The notes: a model not told the origin generated them from the letters alone. 10,290 bases of DNA from Planctomycetota bacterium (GCA_026417845.1 JAOACM010000111.1:1-10290); one strand, 5' to 3'; positions 1 through 7,143 are shown, counted from the first letter of the stretch. Made by a program: numbers and translations.

Positions 1-1477
1 CGGTACGTCCGCCACCTCCGCGACCGCCCCCGACAGCAGGATGCCCTGCCCCTGAAGCAACGGTCTCCGATGCAGCCCTTCCCGCCATGCCGGAAACGGC
101 CCCGCCCAGCAGGAAAAGCAGAAACGCGTTGGCCGGCTCCATCGCCGGGGAATCGCCCAGCGAATGCATCAGAACGGCGAGTATCCCCCAGAGCATGCCG
201 ACGGGCAGCCAGCCTCCCCCCTTGCCGGCCGCCGGAAGTGCCGCGCGCAGCCACAGGACTATTCCCGTGGCGGCGAGCGCCGAACCGGCCAGCCCCAGCT
301 CAGCCGGCACGCTCAGCCAGTCGCTGTGGGCGTAGTTCCAGTACCCCCGCAGCCCGGGAGGCTGGTAGTACGGGAACAGGCTCTCGAACGCCCCCGCACC
401 ACAACCGAGCATCGGATGATCAAGGATCATCGTCAGCGTGGCGGCCCAGCATGAGCGCCGTCGCTCCAGATCGTCCCCCCCGGTCGCCGCGAGCCTTCCT
501 GTCGCGTCCTCAACTCCGTAGGCGAGCGTAAAGGCCATCGCCGCCACGGAAGCGAAGGCCAGCCACGGCCAGGCCCTGCGGAGAGAGGCGCGGGCGCCGC
601 CGGCCGCCCACATGGCAGCCGAGCCGCCGGAGAGGAAACTGATGACCCCCAGGCGCGACCGCGTCAGCAGGAGCGTGAGGGCCGCGAAGGCAACGGCAAA
701 GGCCAGGATCGCATCGCGCCATCCGGCGTCCCTGCCGCCCCCCTGCGGAATCCCTTTCGTGCTGGCGATCCCGTTCCTGCCGGCAGCATGCGCCGGGTAT
801 CCGTCCCCGGCATCGGGCGAAGAACGGCCGGCGGCGGACCGGCCTTCAAGCAGAAGGGCGATGCCGAGCGGGAGCGCCATTTCAAGCAGGCCGCAAAACC
901 GGTTAGCATTCGTGTAGACGCCGCTCAGACGGTCCCAGTCGTATACGGGTACGCCGAACAACTTTGTGGCTGGACGGAACAGGAGCACGTACAGTCCGTA
1001 GGCGCCCAGCACGGAGGCCGTGCCAAATACGCACGCCGCGAGAACCCTGGCATTTTTCCGCGCCGAAAAGAGGCCGACGCCGATCAGAAACGCCGCGATG
1101 CAGGCCGAAAATTTAAGGATCGCGTCCCGCGTCTCTTTTACGGATGCCGTCAGAGGCCGGCTCCCGCCGGGCCCGGAGGTCTCCCAGAAATTCCATGCAA
1201 TCGGGCTGGCGATCTGCGCCAGCCGGCCGCCGACGGGTATCGTCTGCACCACGTGGATCGCCAGGATGCCGAGAAGGACGGCGATGACGGCCCGCCCCTG
1301 AAGCTCTTCGCCCGCCAAGGCCTTGCGCATGCACAGGCAGAAAGCGAGCAGCAGCGAGGCCATCACGAGGACCGGCCAGCCCCATCCGAACTGGCATCCT
1401 GCCGCCGCCGGGGCCAGGCAGGCGACCGTAACGGCAGCCGGGACGAGGATTTTCGCCTCGACTTCGACGCGGTCCAT
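1..1477 (-). CDS. O-antigen ligase/polymerase family membrane protein (Wzy_C-like), 3' end cut by window edge
   Basis: The open frame runs from an ATG at 1477 to the left edge (at least 492 codons) with no stop, so the C-terminus is missing. About ten to twelve hydrophobic segments are visible, for example near residues 12-28, 34-50, 62-79, 117-135, 257-271, 274-293, 304-321, 390-410 and 421-438. Residues 183-193 read RLSGVYTNANR, like the conserved R-x-x-G-x-x-x-N-x-N stretch of this family. Residues 353-370 carry DHPMLGCGAGAFESLFPY and residues 383-386 AHSD, the signature large periplasmic loop of O-antigen ligases and Wzy polymerases (PF04932). Members join or polymerise lipid-linked glycans at the periplasmic face. 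Ligase, polymerase and protein O-glycosyltransferase cannot be told apart here. An in-frame TGA at 1513-1511 and the lack of other start codons fix the start, although the ribosome site is weak. No glycan gene neighbours it to the right. Confidence 0.85.
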   Translation of the reverse strand, partial: MDRVEVEAKILVPAAVTVACLAPAAAGCQFGWGWPVLVMASLLLAFCLCMRKALAGEELQGRAVIAVLLGILAIHVVQTIPVGGRLAQIASPIAWNFWETSGPGGSRPLTASVKETRDAILKFSACIAAFLIGVGLFSARKNARVLAACVFGTASVLGAYGLYVLLFRPATKLFGVPVYDWDRLSGVYTNANRFCGLLEMALPLGIALLLEGRSAAGRSSPDAGDGYPAHAAGRNGIASTKGIPQGGGRDAGWRDAILAFAVAFAALTLLLTRSRLGVISFLSGGSAAMWAAGGARASLRRAWPWLAFASVAAMAFTLAYGVEDATGRLAATGGDDLERRRSCWAATLTMILDHPMLGCGAGAFESLFPYYQPPGLRGYWNYAHSDWLSVPAELGLAGSALAATGIVLWLRAALPAAGKGGGWLPVGMLWGILAVLMHSLGDSPAMEPANAFLLFLLGGAVSGMAGRAASETVASGAGHPAVGGGRGGGGRT

Positions 1478-1692
1478 GCGGACGAATCCCGAAACCCCCG
1501 CCCCGGTCCGTCAGGAGGCGGCCGCCGCAACGGCGGATACGCCGTGCCTGCGCTGCGGGGTCGCCGGCGCAGCCGGAAGGCCACCGGGCCCGCGCGTCCG
1601 GCGCCGGCCCGGCGGATGGAATCCCGGGCGCAACCGACGGCGCTGCGGAACATCCGGGGGCTGCGGCCAACAGCGCGCCCCTCATCTGGTTT
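1478..1692. other. Gap upstream of the O-antigen ligase gene
   Basis: Very GC-rich sequence between the O-antigen ligase start and the first repeat element. The frame of the downstream gene is closed by a TGA at 1513-1511. The other minus-strand frames give only Arg/Pro/Ala/Gly-rich translations without recognisable motifs. No promoter with clear -35 and -10 boxes was seen. It presumably holds the leader of the minus-strand gene. Confidence 0.4.
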
Positions 1693-1913
1693 AGAGCCTA
1701 CCCGAAAACCTGTTGTCGCGCAGCTTATTGCTCCTGCGCCCGTAATTGTTTACCGTGTTCGGGTGGCGGCTGCCATTTGTAGTGGCCCGCCCGAACGGGG
1801 CAGCAACGGCGCCACTTCAAATAAGACCGCTATGCCGCTGCGCCCCAATATATGGGCATGGGAAAAATACCTGCGCCCTCGACTTCGCGACGGGAAGCTT
1901 TTGGACAGTCTCT
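1693..1913 (+). repeat. Long palindromic-end element A (left half of doublet A-B)
   Basis: The left end reads AGAGCCTACCCGAAAACC and the right end, read on the other strand, AGAGACTGTCCAAAAGC: imperfect terminal inverted repeats of about 18 bp. The first 45 bp match the start of the 84-bp units seen at 7254 and 1915. The middle (about 1740-1880) is a different module that is also found around 7180-7385. It includes a hairpin with arms GTTCGGGTGG (from 1759) and its near complement ending at 1798. No ORF or transposase is present, so it looks like a non-autonomous element or a short unit interrupted by another repeat. Element B follows after 1 bp. Confidence 0.6.
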
Positions 1914-1914
1914 T

Positions 1915-1999
1915 GGAGCCTGTCCGAAAACCTCCGGCACGTAGCTTATGCGCTCAGCGTTCCCTCATCGCCCGGCGGGGAGTTTCTGGATAGGTTCTT
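1915..1999 (+). repeat. Palindromic intergenic unit B (85 bp), overlapping the trpB stop
   Basis: Ends read GGAGCCTGTCCGAAAACC and, from the other strand, AAGAACCTATCCAGAAACTC. The core (GCTTATGCGCTCAGCG, then CCCGGCGGGGAGTTTCTGG) is nearly identical to the unit at 7254-7337. The unit's right end overlaps the TAA stop of trpB (2000-1998 on the minus strand), so the trpB transcript enters this hairpin immediately. It may therefore serve as a transcript-end structure; that role is inferred, and no U-tract follows. Confidence 0.7.
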
Positions 2000-3335
2000 A
2001 TCCGCCGCCAAGCAGTCTGGCCGCCTCCTGGCAATCCTTATCGCCACGGCCGGAGAGGTTGACGATGACGACCGAGCCGCGGCGCAACCTGGGCGCGAGT
2101 TTTCTGAGGAAGGCGACAGCGTGCGCCGATTCCAGCGCCGGTATTATGCCCTCCATCCGCGACAGATACACGAACGCATCCAGCGCCTCCCGGTCGGTCA
2201 CCGATACATACTCCGCCCGCCCCGAATCCTTCAGGAAGGCGTGCTCGGGGCCGACGCCGGGATAGTCCAGCCCCGCCGATACCGAATGGACCTGGGCGGT
2301 CTGGCCGTCATCGTCCTGGAGGACGTATGTCTTCATTCCGTGGAGCACGCCGACCTTTCCGCGGGCTAGCGTAGCTGCGTGGCGCCCTGTATTCAGTCCC
2401 TCCCCCGCCGCCTCGACGCCTATCAGCCGCACGCGCGCGTCCTTCAGAAACGGGTGGAAGATACCCATCGCGTTCGACCCGCCTCCGACACAGGCGATTA
2501 TGACGTCCGGCAGCCTGCCCTCGGCCGCGATTATCTGCCGCCGCGCCTCGCGCCCGATCACGGACTGAAAATCGCGCACCATGCGCGGGTAAGGGTCCGG
2601 ACCGACGGTGGAGCCTATGACATAATGTGTATCGCGCACCGAGGCCATCCAGTCCCGGAGCGCTTCGTTGCAGGCATCCTTCAGTGTCTTCTGGCCGGAG
2701 TCCACGCGATTGACCCTCGCGCCGAGCAGCTCCATCCTGAACACGTTCAACGCCTGCCTCCGGACATCCTCGGCGCCCATGTATATTTCGCACTCCAGCC
2801 CGAAAAGGGCGGCCGCCGTCGCGGTGGCCACTCCATGCTGGCCGGCGCCGGTCTCAGCTATGACGCGCCGCTTGCCCATCCGGACGGCGAGCAGGACCTG
2901 GCCGAGGACGTTGTTCAGCTTGTGCGAGCCGGTATGGTTCAGATCTTCCCTCTTCAGGTAGACCTTGACTCCGAGGTCTTCGGTGATGCGACGGCAGAAC
3001 GTCAGCGGCGTGGGCCTGCCGCCGTATTCGCGGAGTCTGTGGTCGAGTTCCCGCCAGAAGGCCCTGTCGCGGCGCGCCCTGTTGTATTCCTCGGCGAGCT
3101 GCTGAACGGCCGGCATCAGCGTCTCAGGCACGTAGCGGCCGCCAAACTGCCCGAACCAGCCGCTCTCCCCGTCCGCTGATATACCGCCGCCGGTTATGCT
3201 ACTGGCACCGCGGCCCGCCGCGCACGTAATCCGCCGGCCGGATGCCCCCTCGGTGGATCCCGCCGTTTTCTCCGACCGCCGGCCGGAAGCTCTCCCGGCT
3301 CCGCGTCTCCCGATCCCCTCCGCTTCCCGACTCAC
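1998..3335 (-). CDS. trpB: Tryptophan synthase beta subunit with N-terminal extension
   Basis: PLP enzyme that condenses indole with L-serine to L-tryptophan in the cytoplasm, normally in an alpha2-beta2 complex with TrpA. The frame gives 445 aa. The family core begins near residue 59 (GWFGQFGGRYVPETLMPA) and has the PLP lysine K139 (HTGSHKLNN), catalytic E161 (ETGAGQHG), the phosphate-binding GGGSNAMG loop, and SAGLDYPGVGPEH and LSGRGDKD near the end. K139 to E161 spacing is 22, as in the Salmonella enzyme (K87 and E109). The start is GTG 3335, which overlaps the upstream TGA as GTGA and has AAGGAG 9 nt before it. No other ATG, GTG or TTG in frame precedes the conserved core. The first 50 or so residues are Gly/Arg/Ser/Ala-rich and unlike the family. 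Without them the length (about 394 aa) is normal. No trpA is adjacent; the next downstream feature is repeat B. Confidence 0.95.
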   Translation of the reverse strand: MSREAEGIGRRGAGRASGRRSEKTAGSTEGASGRRITCAAGRGASSITGGGISADGESGWFGQFGGRYVPETLMPAVQQLAEEYNRARRDRAFWRELDHRLREYGGRPTPLTFCRRITEDLGVKVYLKREDLNHTGSHKLNNVLGQVLLAVRMGKRRVIAETGAGQHGVATATAAALFGLECEIYMGAEDVRRQALNVFRMELLGARVNRVDSGQKTLKDACNEALRDWMASVRDTHYVIGSTVGPDPYPRMVRDFQSVIGREARRQIIAAEGRLPDVIIACVGGGSNAMGIFHPFLKDARVRLIGVEAAGEGLNTGRHAATLARGKVGVLHGMKTYVLQDDDGQTAQVHSVSAGLDYPGVGPEHAFLKDSGRAEYVSVTDREALDAFVYLSRMEGIIPALESAHAVAFLRKLAPRLRRGSVVIVNLSGRGDKDCQEAARLLGGG

Positions 3336-3350
3336 TCCGCCCGTCTCCTT
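3332..3350 (-). promoter_or_regulatory. GTGA stop-start overlap and ribosome site for trpB
   Basis: On the minus strand AAGGAG (3350-3345) is followed after 9 nt by GTG (3335-3333). The last bases form TGA (3334-3332), the stop of the enolase-superfamily gene. This 4-nt overlap suggests translational coupling and decides the trpB start. Confidence 0.75.
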
Positions 3351-4786
3351 TTCCGCGCCGCCGGCTTCGCCCTTCTGGCCGGTCCCCGCTTCGCCCCGCC
3401 CTTCCGGGCGACGGGCAGCAGCGTCTGGGGCATCATATGCCACTGGAAACCGAGACCGGGACCTTTCAGCGTCGCCGTCGAGATTATGCCCTTCCTGACG
3501 GCGAACATGCCCGGATGTACGACCGCCTCCCGGAGCGAGCCGGTCGGGAAAAACTGCCGGCCGTTCGCCTCGACGCCCATCACCGTGTGGATCCTGGCCG
3601 CCAGCCCGGCCGACTGCAGCAGAGCTATACCGGTCAGGCTCAGGTCCTGGACGGCGTACGGCAGCCACGCCTCGGTCAGCCTCGGAACCATCAAAAGGCA
3701 GGCGCTGTGCCCCTTGCACGTCTTCAGCGCCGCCCCGCTGTATCCCTGCCTTACCGCCTCCTCGAGCGAGGCTGTATCCGTCAGCGCCTCGTCGGCAAAT
3801 ATCGGTTTTATCGCCGCGGCCTTCCGCAGGTCGGTCGGCCGGTTCCTGAGATCCCGCGAGGTTGGCTGCTCGATGTACAGTAGGGAATTGAATATCCCGC
3901 GATCGGCCTCCCTGACTTTCCCCAGGTATTCGACCACGTACTCCGCGTCCGGCGCCATCTCGTTGAGGTCGGCCGTAAGGTGCATGTTTGCGCCGCGAAG
4001 CTCCTCGCGCGCAATCCGCCCCACCGCCAGCGTCCGCTCCACGTCCCATGCCAGATCGTTGCCGCGCAGCTTGATCTTCAGGCAGTATACGCCATCGCGT
4101 CTTACCCAGTCTGCCAGGCAGTTCGGAAGTCCGTCGTCGGGATCGTCCGGCGAAAGCTCCATTCTGCTCAGCTTGTCCAGTCCGCCCACCAGATGGAAAA
4201 CGGACAGCTTCGGAAGGAATCCGTCCCGGAGATATCTCGACGGGTATTTCCCGCTGAAGGCTGACCCGAGGTACTTGCTCAGGTCGTAGCTCATATGGTC
4301 CGGCCCCAGGCCGTCGTAGCTGCCAATGCCGTTGGCAAGCCCGAAGGCATCATGCAGGGCGGCGTCGAATGAAGCGGCGCACACCAGGGCGCTCAGGCGG
4401 GGCATCGGTTCGGCAAGCTTCATATCGGCGCTGACCCCGGCGGCCAGCCGCAGGCACTCGGGCTCGATCGTATCGGTGAACCAGTCGAGCGGATGGGCGG
4501 CCTCGCGGAGCCGTGAAAGAGCCTCGCAGATCCTGAGACACAGCAGCTTCATCGCATCCAGGCACAGGCCAGGAGGTACCGTCTGCGAAGGCCAGCTCCA
4601 GGCGTTCGACAGGGACATCATCCCGTGGCCTTCGACGCGCGACCCCCTGCGGTTCTCCACGAGCGCTCTTACCGTGGCCCCCGCCGCCTCGCGGACCACC
4701 ACCCCGCCGAACTTGAGCGGCGTACGCGCCGGCACATCATGAAACTCCACCGAAAGTCTGAGTATCCGTATGTCGGAAGGCTTCAT
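3332..4786 (-). CDS. Enolase-superfamily enzyme, muconate lactonizing/dipeptide epimerase-like
   Basis: Predicted 484 aa from ATG 4786, chosen because GGAAGGAGG lies 5 nt upstream; the frame is open further back but lacks such a site. The enolase-superfamily barrel residues can be aligned by spacing: K237-x-K239 (YCLKIKLRG), metal ligands D273 (LTADLNE), E306 (YIEQP) and D332 (FADE), and a second lysine base at K355 or K358 (ALKTCKGH). This Lys-Lys pair marks the muconate lactonizing/dipeptide epimerase/o-succinylbenzoate synthase subgroup, which abstracts a proton alpha to a carboxylate with Mg2+. The protein is longer than a typical 350-370 aa member: there is an insertion around residues 150-230 and a basic tail of about 25 residues (RGPARRAKPAARKRRRAE). 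The substrate cannot be assigned. It is translationally coupled to trpB downstream (GTGA overlap). Confidence 0.85.
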   Translation of the reverse strand: MKPSDIRILRLSVEFHDVPARTPLKFGGVVVREAAGATVRALVENRRGSRVEGHGMMSLSNAWSWPSQTVPPGLCLDAMKLLCLRICEALSRLREAAHPLDWFTDTIEPECLRLAAGVSADMKLAEPMPRLSALVCAASFDAALHDAFGLANGIGSYDGLGPDHMSYDLSKYLGSAFSGKYPSRYLRDGFLPKLSVFHLVGGLDKLSRMELSPDDPDDGLPNCLADWVRRDGVYCLKIKLRGNDLAWDVERTLAVGRIAREELRGANMHLTADLNEMAPDAEYVVEYLGKVREADRGIFNSLLYIEQPTSRDLRNRPTDLRKAAAIKPIFADEALTDTASLEEAVRQGYSGAALKTCKGHSACLLMVPRLTEAWLPYAVQDLSLTGIALLQSAGLAARIHTVMGVEANGRQFFPTGSLREAVVHPGMFAVRKGIISTATLKGPGLGFQWHMMPQTLLPVARKGGAKRGPARRAKPAARKRRRAE

Positions 4787-5138
4787 TTTTCCTCCTTCCT
4801 TCCAGGCGAAACGCGCCGGCACACAGGTCCGCATCTCCGGAACTTCCGGCGCCATCCGGTTCCGCCCTTTGCCGGAAGACTTTCTTCCCCCATCCTTGCC
4901 TGGCTACGCATCCCCGTCTATTGGCGGCCTTACCCTTAACCTTGCGGCTCCGTCCCTGTTGAAACTTTTTTATCCCGCGATCCGATACGGCGCGGGCGTA
5001 ACGGCCAAGCCATTCCAGCCGCTCGACGGCCGGAAATCTTAAGACAAACCCGTCCCTCTATCCAGAACGTTCGCTGTTCAGGATACGGGAGCGAAGCGCG
5101 CGACCGCCTGTTGCCCATGCCGAACGCTGCGGGCGCAC
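4787..5138. other. Gap between the acetyltransferase and the enolase-superfamily gene
   Basis: No convincing gene. It should hold the 3' end of the GNAT transcript and the leader of the enolase-superfamily/trpB pair (both minus strand). Two short inverted repeats are visible: arms CCCGCG and CGCGGG (4974-4996), and CCAGCCG with CGGCCGG (5015-5033, one G-U type pair). The six T at 4966-4971 lie on the wrong side for a minus-strand terminator. No clear -35/-10 pair was found, and no copy of the palindromic repeat family is present. Confidence 0.4.
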
Positions 5139-5690
5139 CTAGAGAAAGCGCGCGAGGACCGGATGCCGGAGCGTTCCGGCGACCGTCTTCCACGCGCGGT
5201 CGGCCCCTGGAGCGCTCATATCCGGGAGGAAGCCGAAATCGAGGTAGAGCCTGATGGCGGGCAGGCGCGGCGTCGCCGTAGTCAGGTAGCACCGCTGATG
5301 CGAAGCGGCCAGGCGTTCCATCGCGACGGTCATCATTGCCTTGCCCAGACCCATTCCCTGATATGCTGGCCGGACGGCCACCCAATGGATGCGCCCCCAG
5401 CCACGCCATGCGGGCTCCTCGCCGTACCATGCCGTTATCGAACCGGCTGCTGTCCCGCCGGGCGCCAGCAGGAAAAAGCTCCGGTCGCCAAGCGCCGGCA
5501 GATCGCCGCCAAAATTCCTGTCGAAGGTCGAACGGTCTATCTTCTGAAACCTGTCCGCCTCGCCCTGTATCTCGACCCACAGATCCTCGTCGCCCGGCCG
5601 GAACGTCCTGAACGAAAACCCCTCTGGCAGCCTGTGGCGCGGGATGTCCCGCATGTTTTCCCTTACCATTACGACTCGAAGATATTCCAT
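5139..5690 (-). CDS. GNAT family N-acetyltransferase
   Basis: Predicted 183 aa cytoplasmic acetyl-CoA-dependent acyltransferase of the GNAT fold. The acetyl-CoA pyrophosphate-binding motif A is clear at residues 101-120: IHWVAVRPAYQGMGLGKAMM, with Q111-x-x-G-x-G. The central strands (FFLLAPGGTAAGSITAWYG) precede it. The usual late strand and helix follow (LTTATPRLPAIRLYLDFGF), including the x-x-x-LY-x-x-x-GF pattern. ATG 5690 was chosen over ATG 5726 because GAAGGAA lies about 9 nt upstream and the extra 12 residues are mostly charged. The acceptor substrate is unknown. It is the first gene of the minus-strand group and is divergent from the radical SAM gene. It is separated from the next minus-strand gene by about 350 bp, so an operon is not assured. 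Confidence 0.88.
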   Translation of the reverse strand: MEYLRVVMVRENMRDIPRHRLPEGFSFRTFRPGDEDLWVEIQGEADRFQKIDRSTFDRNFGGDLPALGDRSFFLLAPGGTAAGSITAWYGEEPAWRGWGRIHWVAVRPAYQGMGLGKAMMTVAMERLAASHQRCYLTTATPRLPAIRLYLDFGFLPDMSAPGADRAWKTVAGTLRHPVLARFL

Positions 5691-5791
5691 TGTCCGTTTT
5701 TCCTTCCGAGTTCTCTCCCACCGCATCGGAACGCCCAGTATAATGAACTCCTGTGCCGCGTCCGGAAAAATCTCCGGTTTTGCAGGGGAAC

Positions 5792-5867
5792 AGGAGTCCG
5801 CCCGGAAATTGCCCGCCGCCAGGTGGGGAGCGACGAACTCGATTGTCGGCGGTTCGGGCAGGCTCTA
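5792..5867 (-). repeat. Palindromic intergenic unit C (about 76 bp, inverted orientation)
   Basis: Read on the minus strand it starts AGAGCCTGCCCGAACC and ends TTTCCGGGCGGACTCC. The second half (CGCTCCCCACCTGGCGGCGGGCAATTTCCGGGCGGACT, shown in two parts: CGCTCCCCACC and GGCGGCGGGCAATTTCC) aligns with the 3' half of units B and F, which is why the orientation is called minus. It lies between the divergent genes and is flanked on the right by TAA (5866-5868). Confidence 0.55.
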
Positions 5868-5956
5868 ATGTCGTCGGCGCTCCGGCCGGGGCGGCGATCA
5901 GCCCCTCCTATGGCGGAGGTACGGGAGCAATCTCCAGGGGGACGGATATCGTTTTA

Positions 5957-6040
5957 AGAGCCTGCCCCAAGACATCCGGCGCGGAGCTTATACGCTCAGC
6001 GATGCCCCCCTGCCCGGCGGGGAAGCTGTGGACAGGCATC
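5957..6040 (+). repeat. Palindromic intergenic unit D (84 bp)
   Basis: Left end AGAGCCTGCCCCAAGACATC, right end GTGGACAGGCATC. The core holds GCTTATACGCTCAGCG and GCCCGGCGGGGA, matching units B and F. It directly abuts unit E with no spacer, forming a doublet in the leader of the radical SAM gene. Confidence 0.7.
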
Positions 6041-6117
6041 AGGGTCTGCCCAAAAACGTCTGCCGGGGAACGGGAAGTGCTGAATTGTACCGCTCCGGTG
6101 GGTTTCGGACAGGCACT
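6041..6117 (+). repeat. Palindromic intergenic unit E (77 bp), 19 nt before a start codon
   Basis: Left end AGGGTCTGCCCAAAAACG, right end on the other strand AGTGCCTGTCCGAAACCC. The ends pair well, but the core is more diverged than in B, D and F. It is the second member of the D-E doublet and ends 19 nt before ATG 6137, so a folded hairpin would sit next to the ribosome site. Confidence 0.65.
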
Positions 6118-6136
6118 AAAGGCGGGTATAACGCTT

Positions 6137-7063
6137 ATGGCGAGATCGGACAATTTCGTGCCGGGTTACGTGAAGCTCCACCGTTCGGGTGAGCTGACAC
6201 GCCGGGCGGACGAGGCATGGGAAAGGCTCTCGGGCTGCCGTATGTGCCCGCGGAGATGCGGCGCCGACAGGCTCGGCGGAAAGACCGGCGTCTGCAGGAC
6301 CGGGGCCAAGGCGCGGGTCAGCAGCTTCGGACCGCACTTTGGCGAGGAGGACGTCCTGGTCGGCACCGGAGGATCGGGCACGATATTTTTCTCTTCCTGC
6401 AATCTGCTCTGCTGCTTCTGCCAGAACTACGAAATCAGCCATTTCCCGGGGGAGGGCCGGGAAGTCGGACCGGAGGAACTTGCCCGCATCATGCTGACTC
6501 TGCAGGGCTACGGATGCCACAACATAAACTTCGTAACGCCGAGCCACGTGGTGCCGCAGATACTGCGATCCCTGATCCCCGCGGTCGAGATGGGACTGCG
6601 CGTCCCGCTGGTCTATAACAGCAGCGGGTACGATGAGGTGGAAACGCTGAGGCTTCTCGACGGTGTCTTCGACATATACATGCCGGATTTCAAGTTCTGG
6701 GATCCGGAGGTCGCCGATGAACTGTGCGGTGCGCCCGACTATCCTGATGCAGCCAGGGAGGCGCTGAAGGAGATGCACCGCCAGGTCGGACCGCTCGAAA
6801 CCGGCGCCGAGGACGTGGCATACCGCGGCCTGCTGGTAAGACATCTCGTGATGCCCGACGGCCTGGCCAGTACGGCTGAAATCGCGAAATTCCTGGCAGA
6901 GGAGATATCGCCGGATACGTTTGTTAACGTGATGGCGCAATACCGGCCGCGGGGGCGGGCGCATACGCGCCAGGGACTGAATCGGGGGATAACGCCGGAG
7001 GAATACACGGAGGCGCTGGAAGCGGTGCGCCGGGCCGGACTGCGAAGGGCGCAGGCACAGTGA
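6137..7063 (+). CDS. Radical SAM protein, PflX-like (putative pyruvate formate-lyase activating enzyme homologue)
   Basis: Predicted 308 aa. The radical SAM cluster motif is C88-x3-C92-x2-C95 (SSCNLLCCFCQN), which ligates the [4Fe-4S] cluster that cleaves S-adenosylmethionine. An N-terminal four-cysteine set (C34, C37, C41, C53, in GCRMCPRRCGADR and TGVCRTG) precedes it, as in the PflX/COG1313 family. Further family-like stretches are NINFVTPSH, VYNSSGYD, YMPDFKFWD and LVRHLVMPDG. Members resemble glycyl-radical activases, but their true partner is generally unknown, and no glycyl-radical enzyme is in this window. The start is ATG 6137. The frame is open upstream through the repeats, but that translation has no family resemblance. 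The ribosome site is weak (AAGGCGGG, about 11 nt before). It has an oxygen-sensitive cluster type common in anaerobes. Confidence 0.9.
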   Translation: MARSDNFVPGYVKLHRSGELTRRADEAWERLSGCRMCPRRCGADRLGGKTGVCRTGAKARVSSFGPHFGEEDVLVGTGGSGTIFFSSCNLLCCFCQNYEISHFPGEGREVGPEELARIMLTLQGYGCHNINFVTPSHVVPQILRSLIPAVEMGLRVPLVYNSSGYDEVETLRLLDGVFDIYMPDFKFWDPEVADELCGAPDYPDAAREALKEMHRQVGPLETGAEDVAYRGLLVRHLVMPDGLASTAEIAKFLAEEISPDTFVNVMAQYRPRGRAHTRQGLNRGITPEEYTEALEAVRRAGLRRAQAQ

Positions 7064-7143
7064 GTGGCGGCTCCCGGTCCCGAGCCGGGGGCGGGGCAAT
7101 GAAGGGAGAACGGCCCGTATGCGATGCCGGTCCGGTAGCTGTT

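Larger units (their letters stand above)
5691..6136. other. Divergent intergenic region packed with palindromic repeats
   Basis: This is the control region between the leftward acetyltransferase and the rightward radical SAM gene. A TATAAT at 5739-5744 (plus) overlaps a TATACT on the minus strand, but neither has a good -35 box at 16-18 bp. CCGGA and TCCGG arms at 5762-5777, followed by four T, form a small hairpin that may also be a worn repeat end. Three repeat units (5792-5867, 5957-6040, 6041-6117) take up most of the rest. No gene is supported here. Confidence 0.5.

Noticed and set aside
788..1993. Long plus-strand open frame of about 400 codons over the left region
   Set aside because: It runs antisense to the O-antigen ligase gene and into the repeat elements, and its translation is Arg/Pro/Gly-rich with no family motif. 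It is a by-product of high GC.
3336..4049. Open reading upstream of trpB in the same frame, which would make a TrpB fusion of over 680 residues
   Set aside because: This part overlaps the well-supported enolase-superfamily gene in another frame on the same strand, has no domain resemblance, and the GTG with a ribosome site at 3335 explains the TrpB start.
4966..4996. Possible intrinsic terminator (six T beside a CCCGCG/CGCGGG hairpin)
   Set aside because: The T-tract is 5' of the hairpin on the plus strand and becomes an A-tract after it on the minus strand, so it fits neither direction.
4770..5042. Plus-strand ORF of 90 codons in the gap upstream of the enolase-superfamily gene
   Set aside because: It starts inside the opposite-strand gene, lacks a ribosome site and has no recognisable features.
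5753..6136. Upstream in-frame extension of the radical SAM protein through the repeats
   Set aside because: The added 128 residues are translated palindromic repeat sequence, and the family N-terminus begins near ATG 6137.
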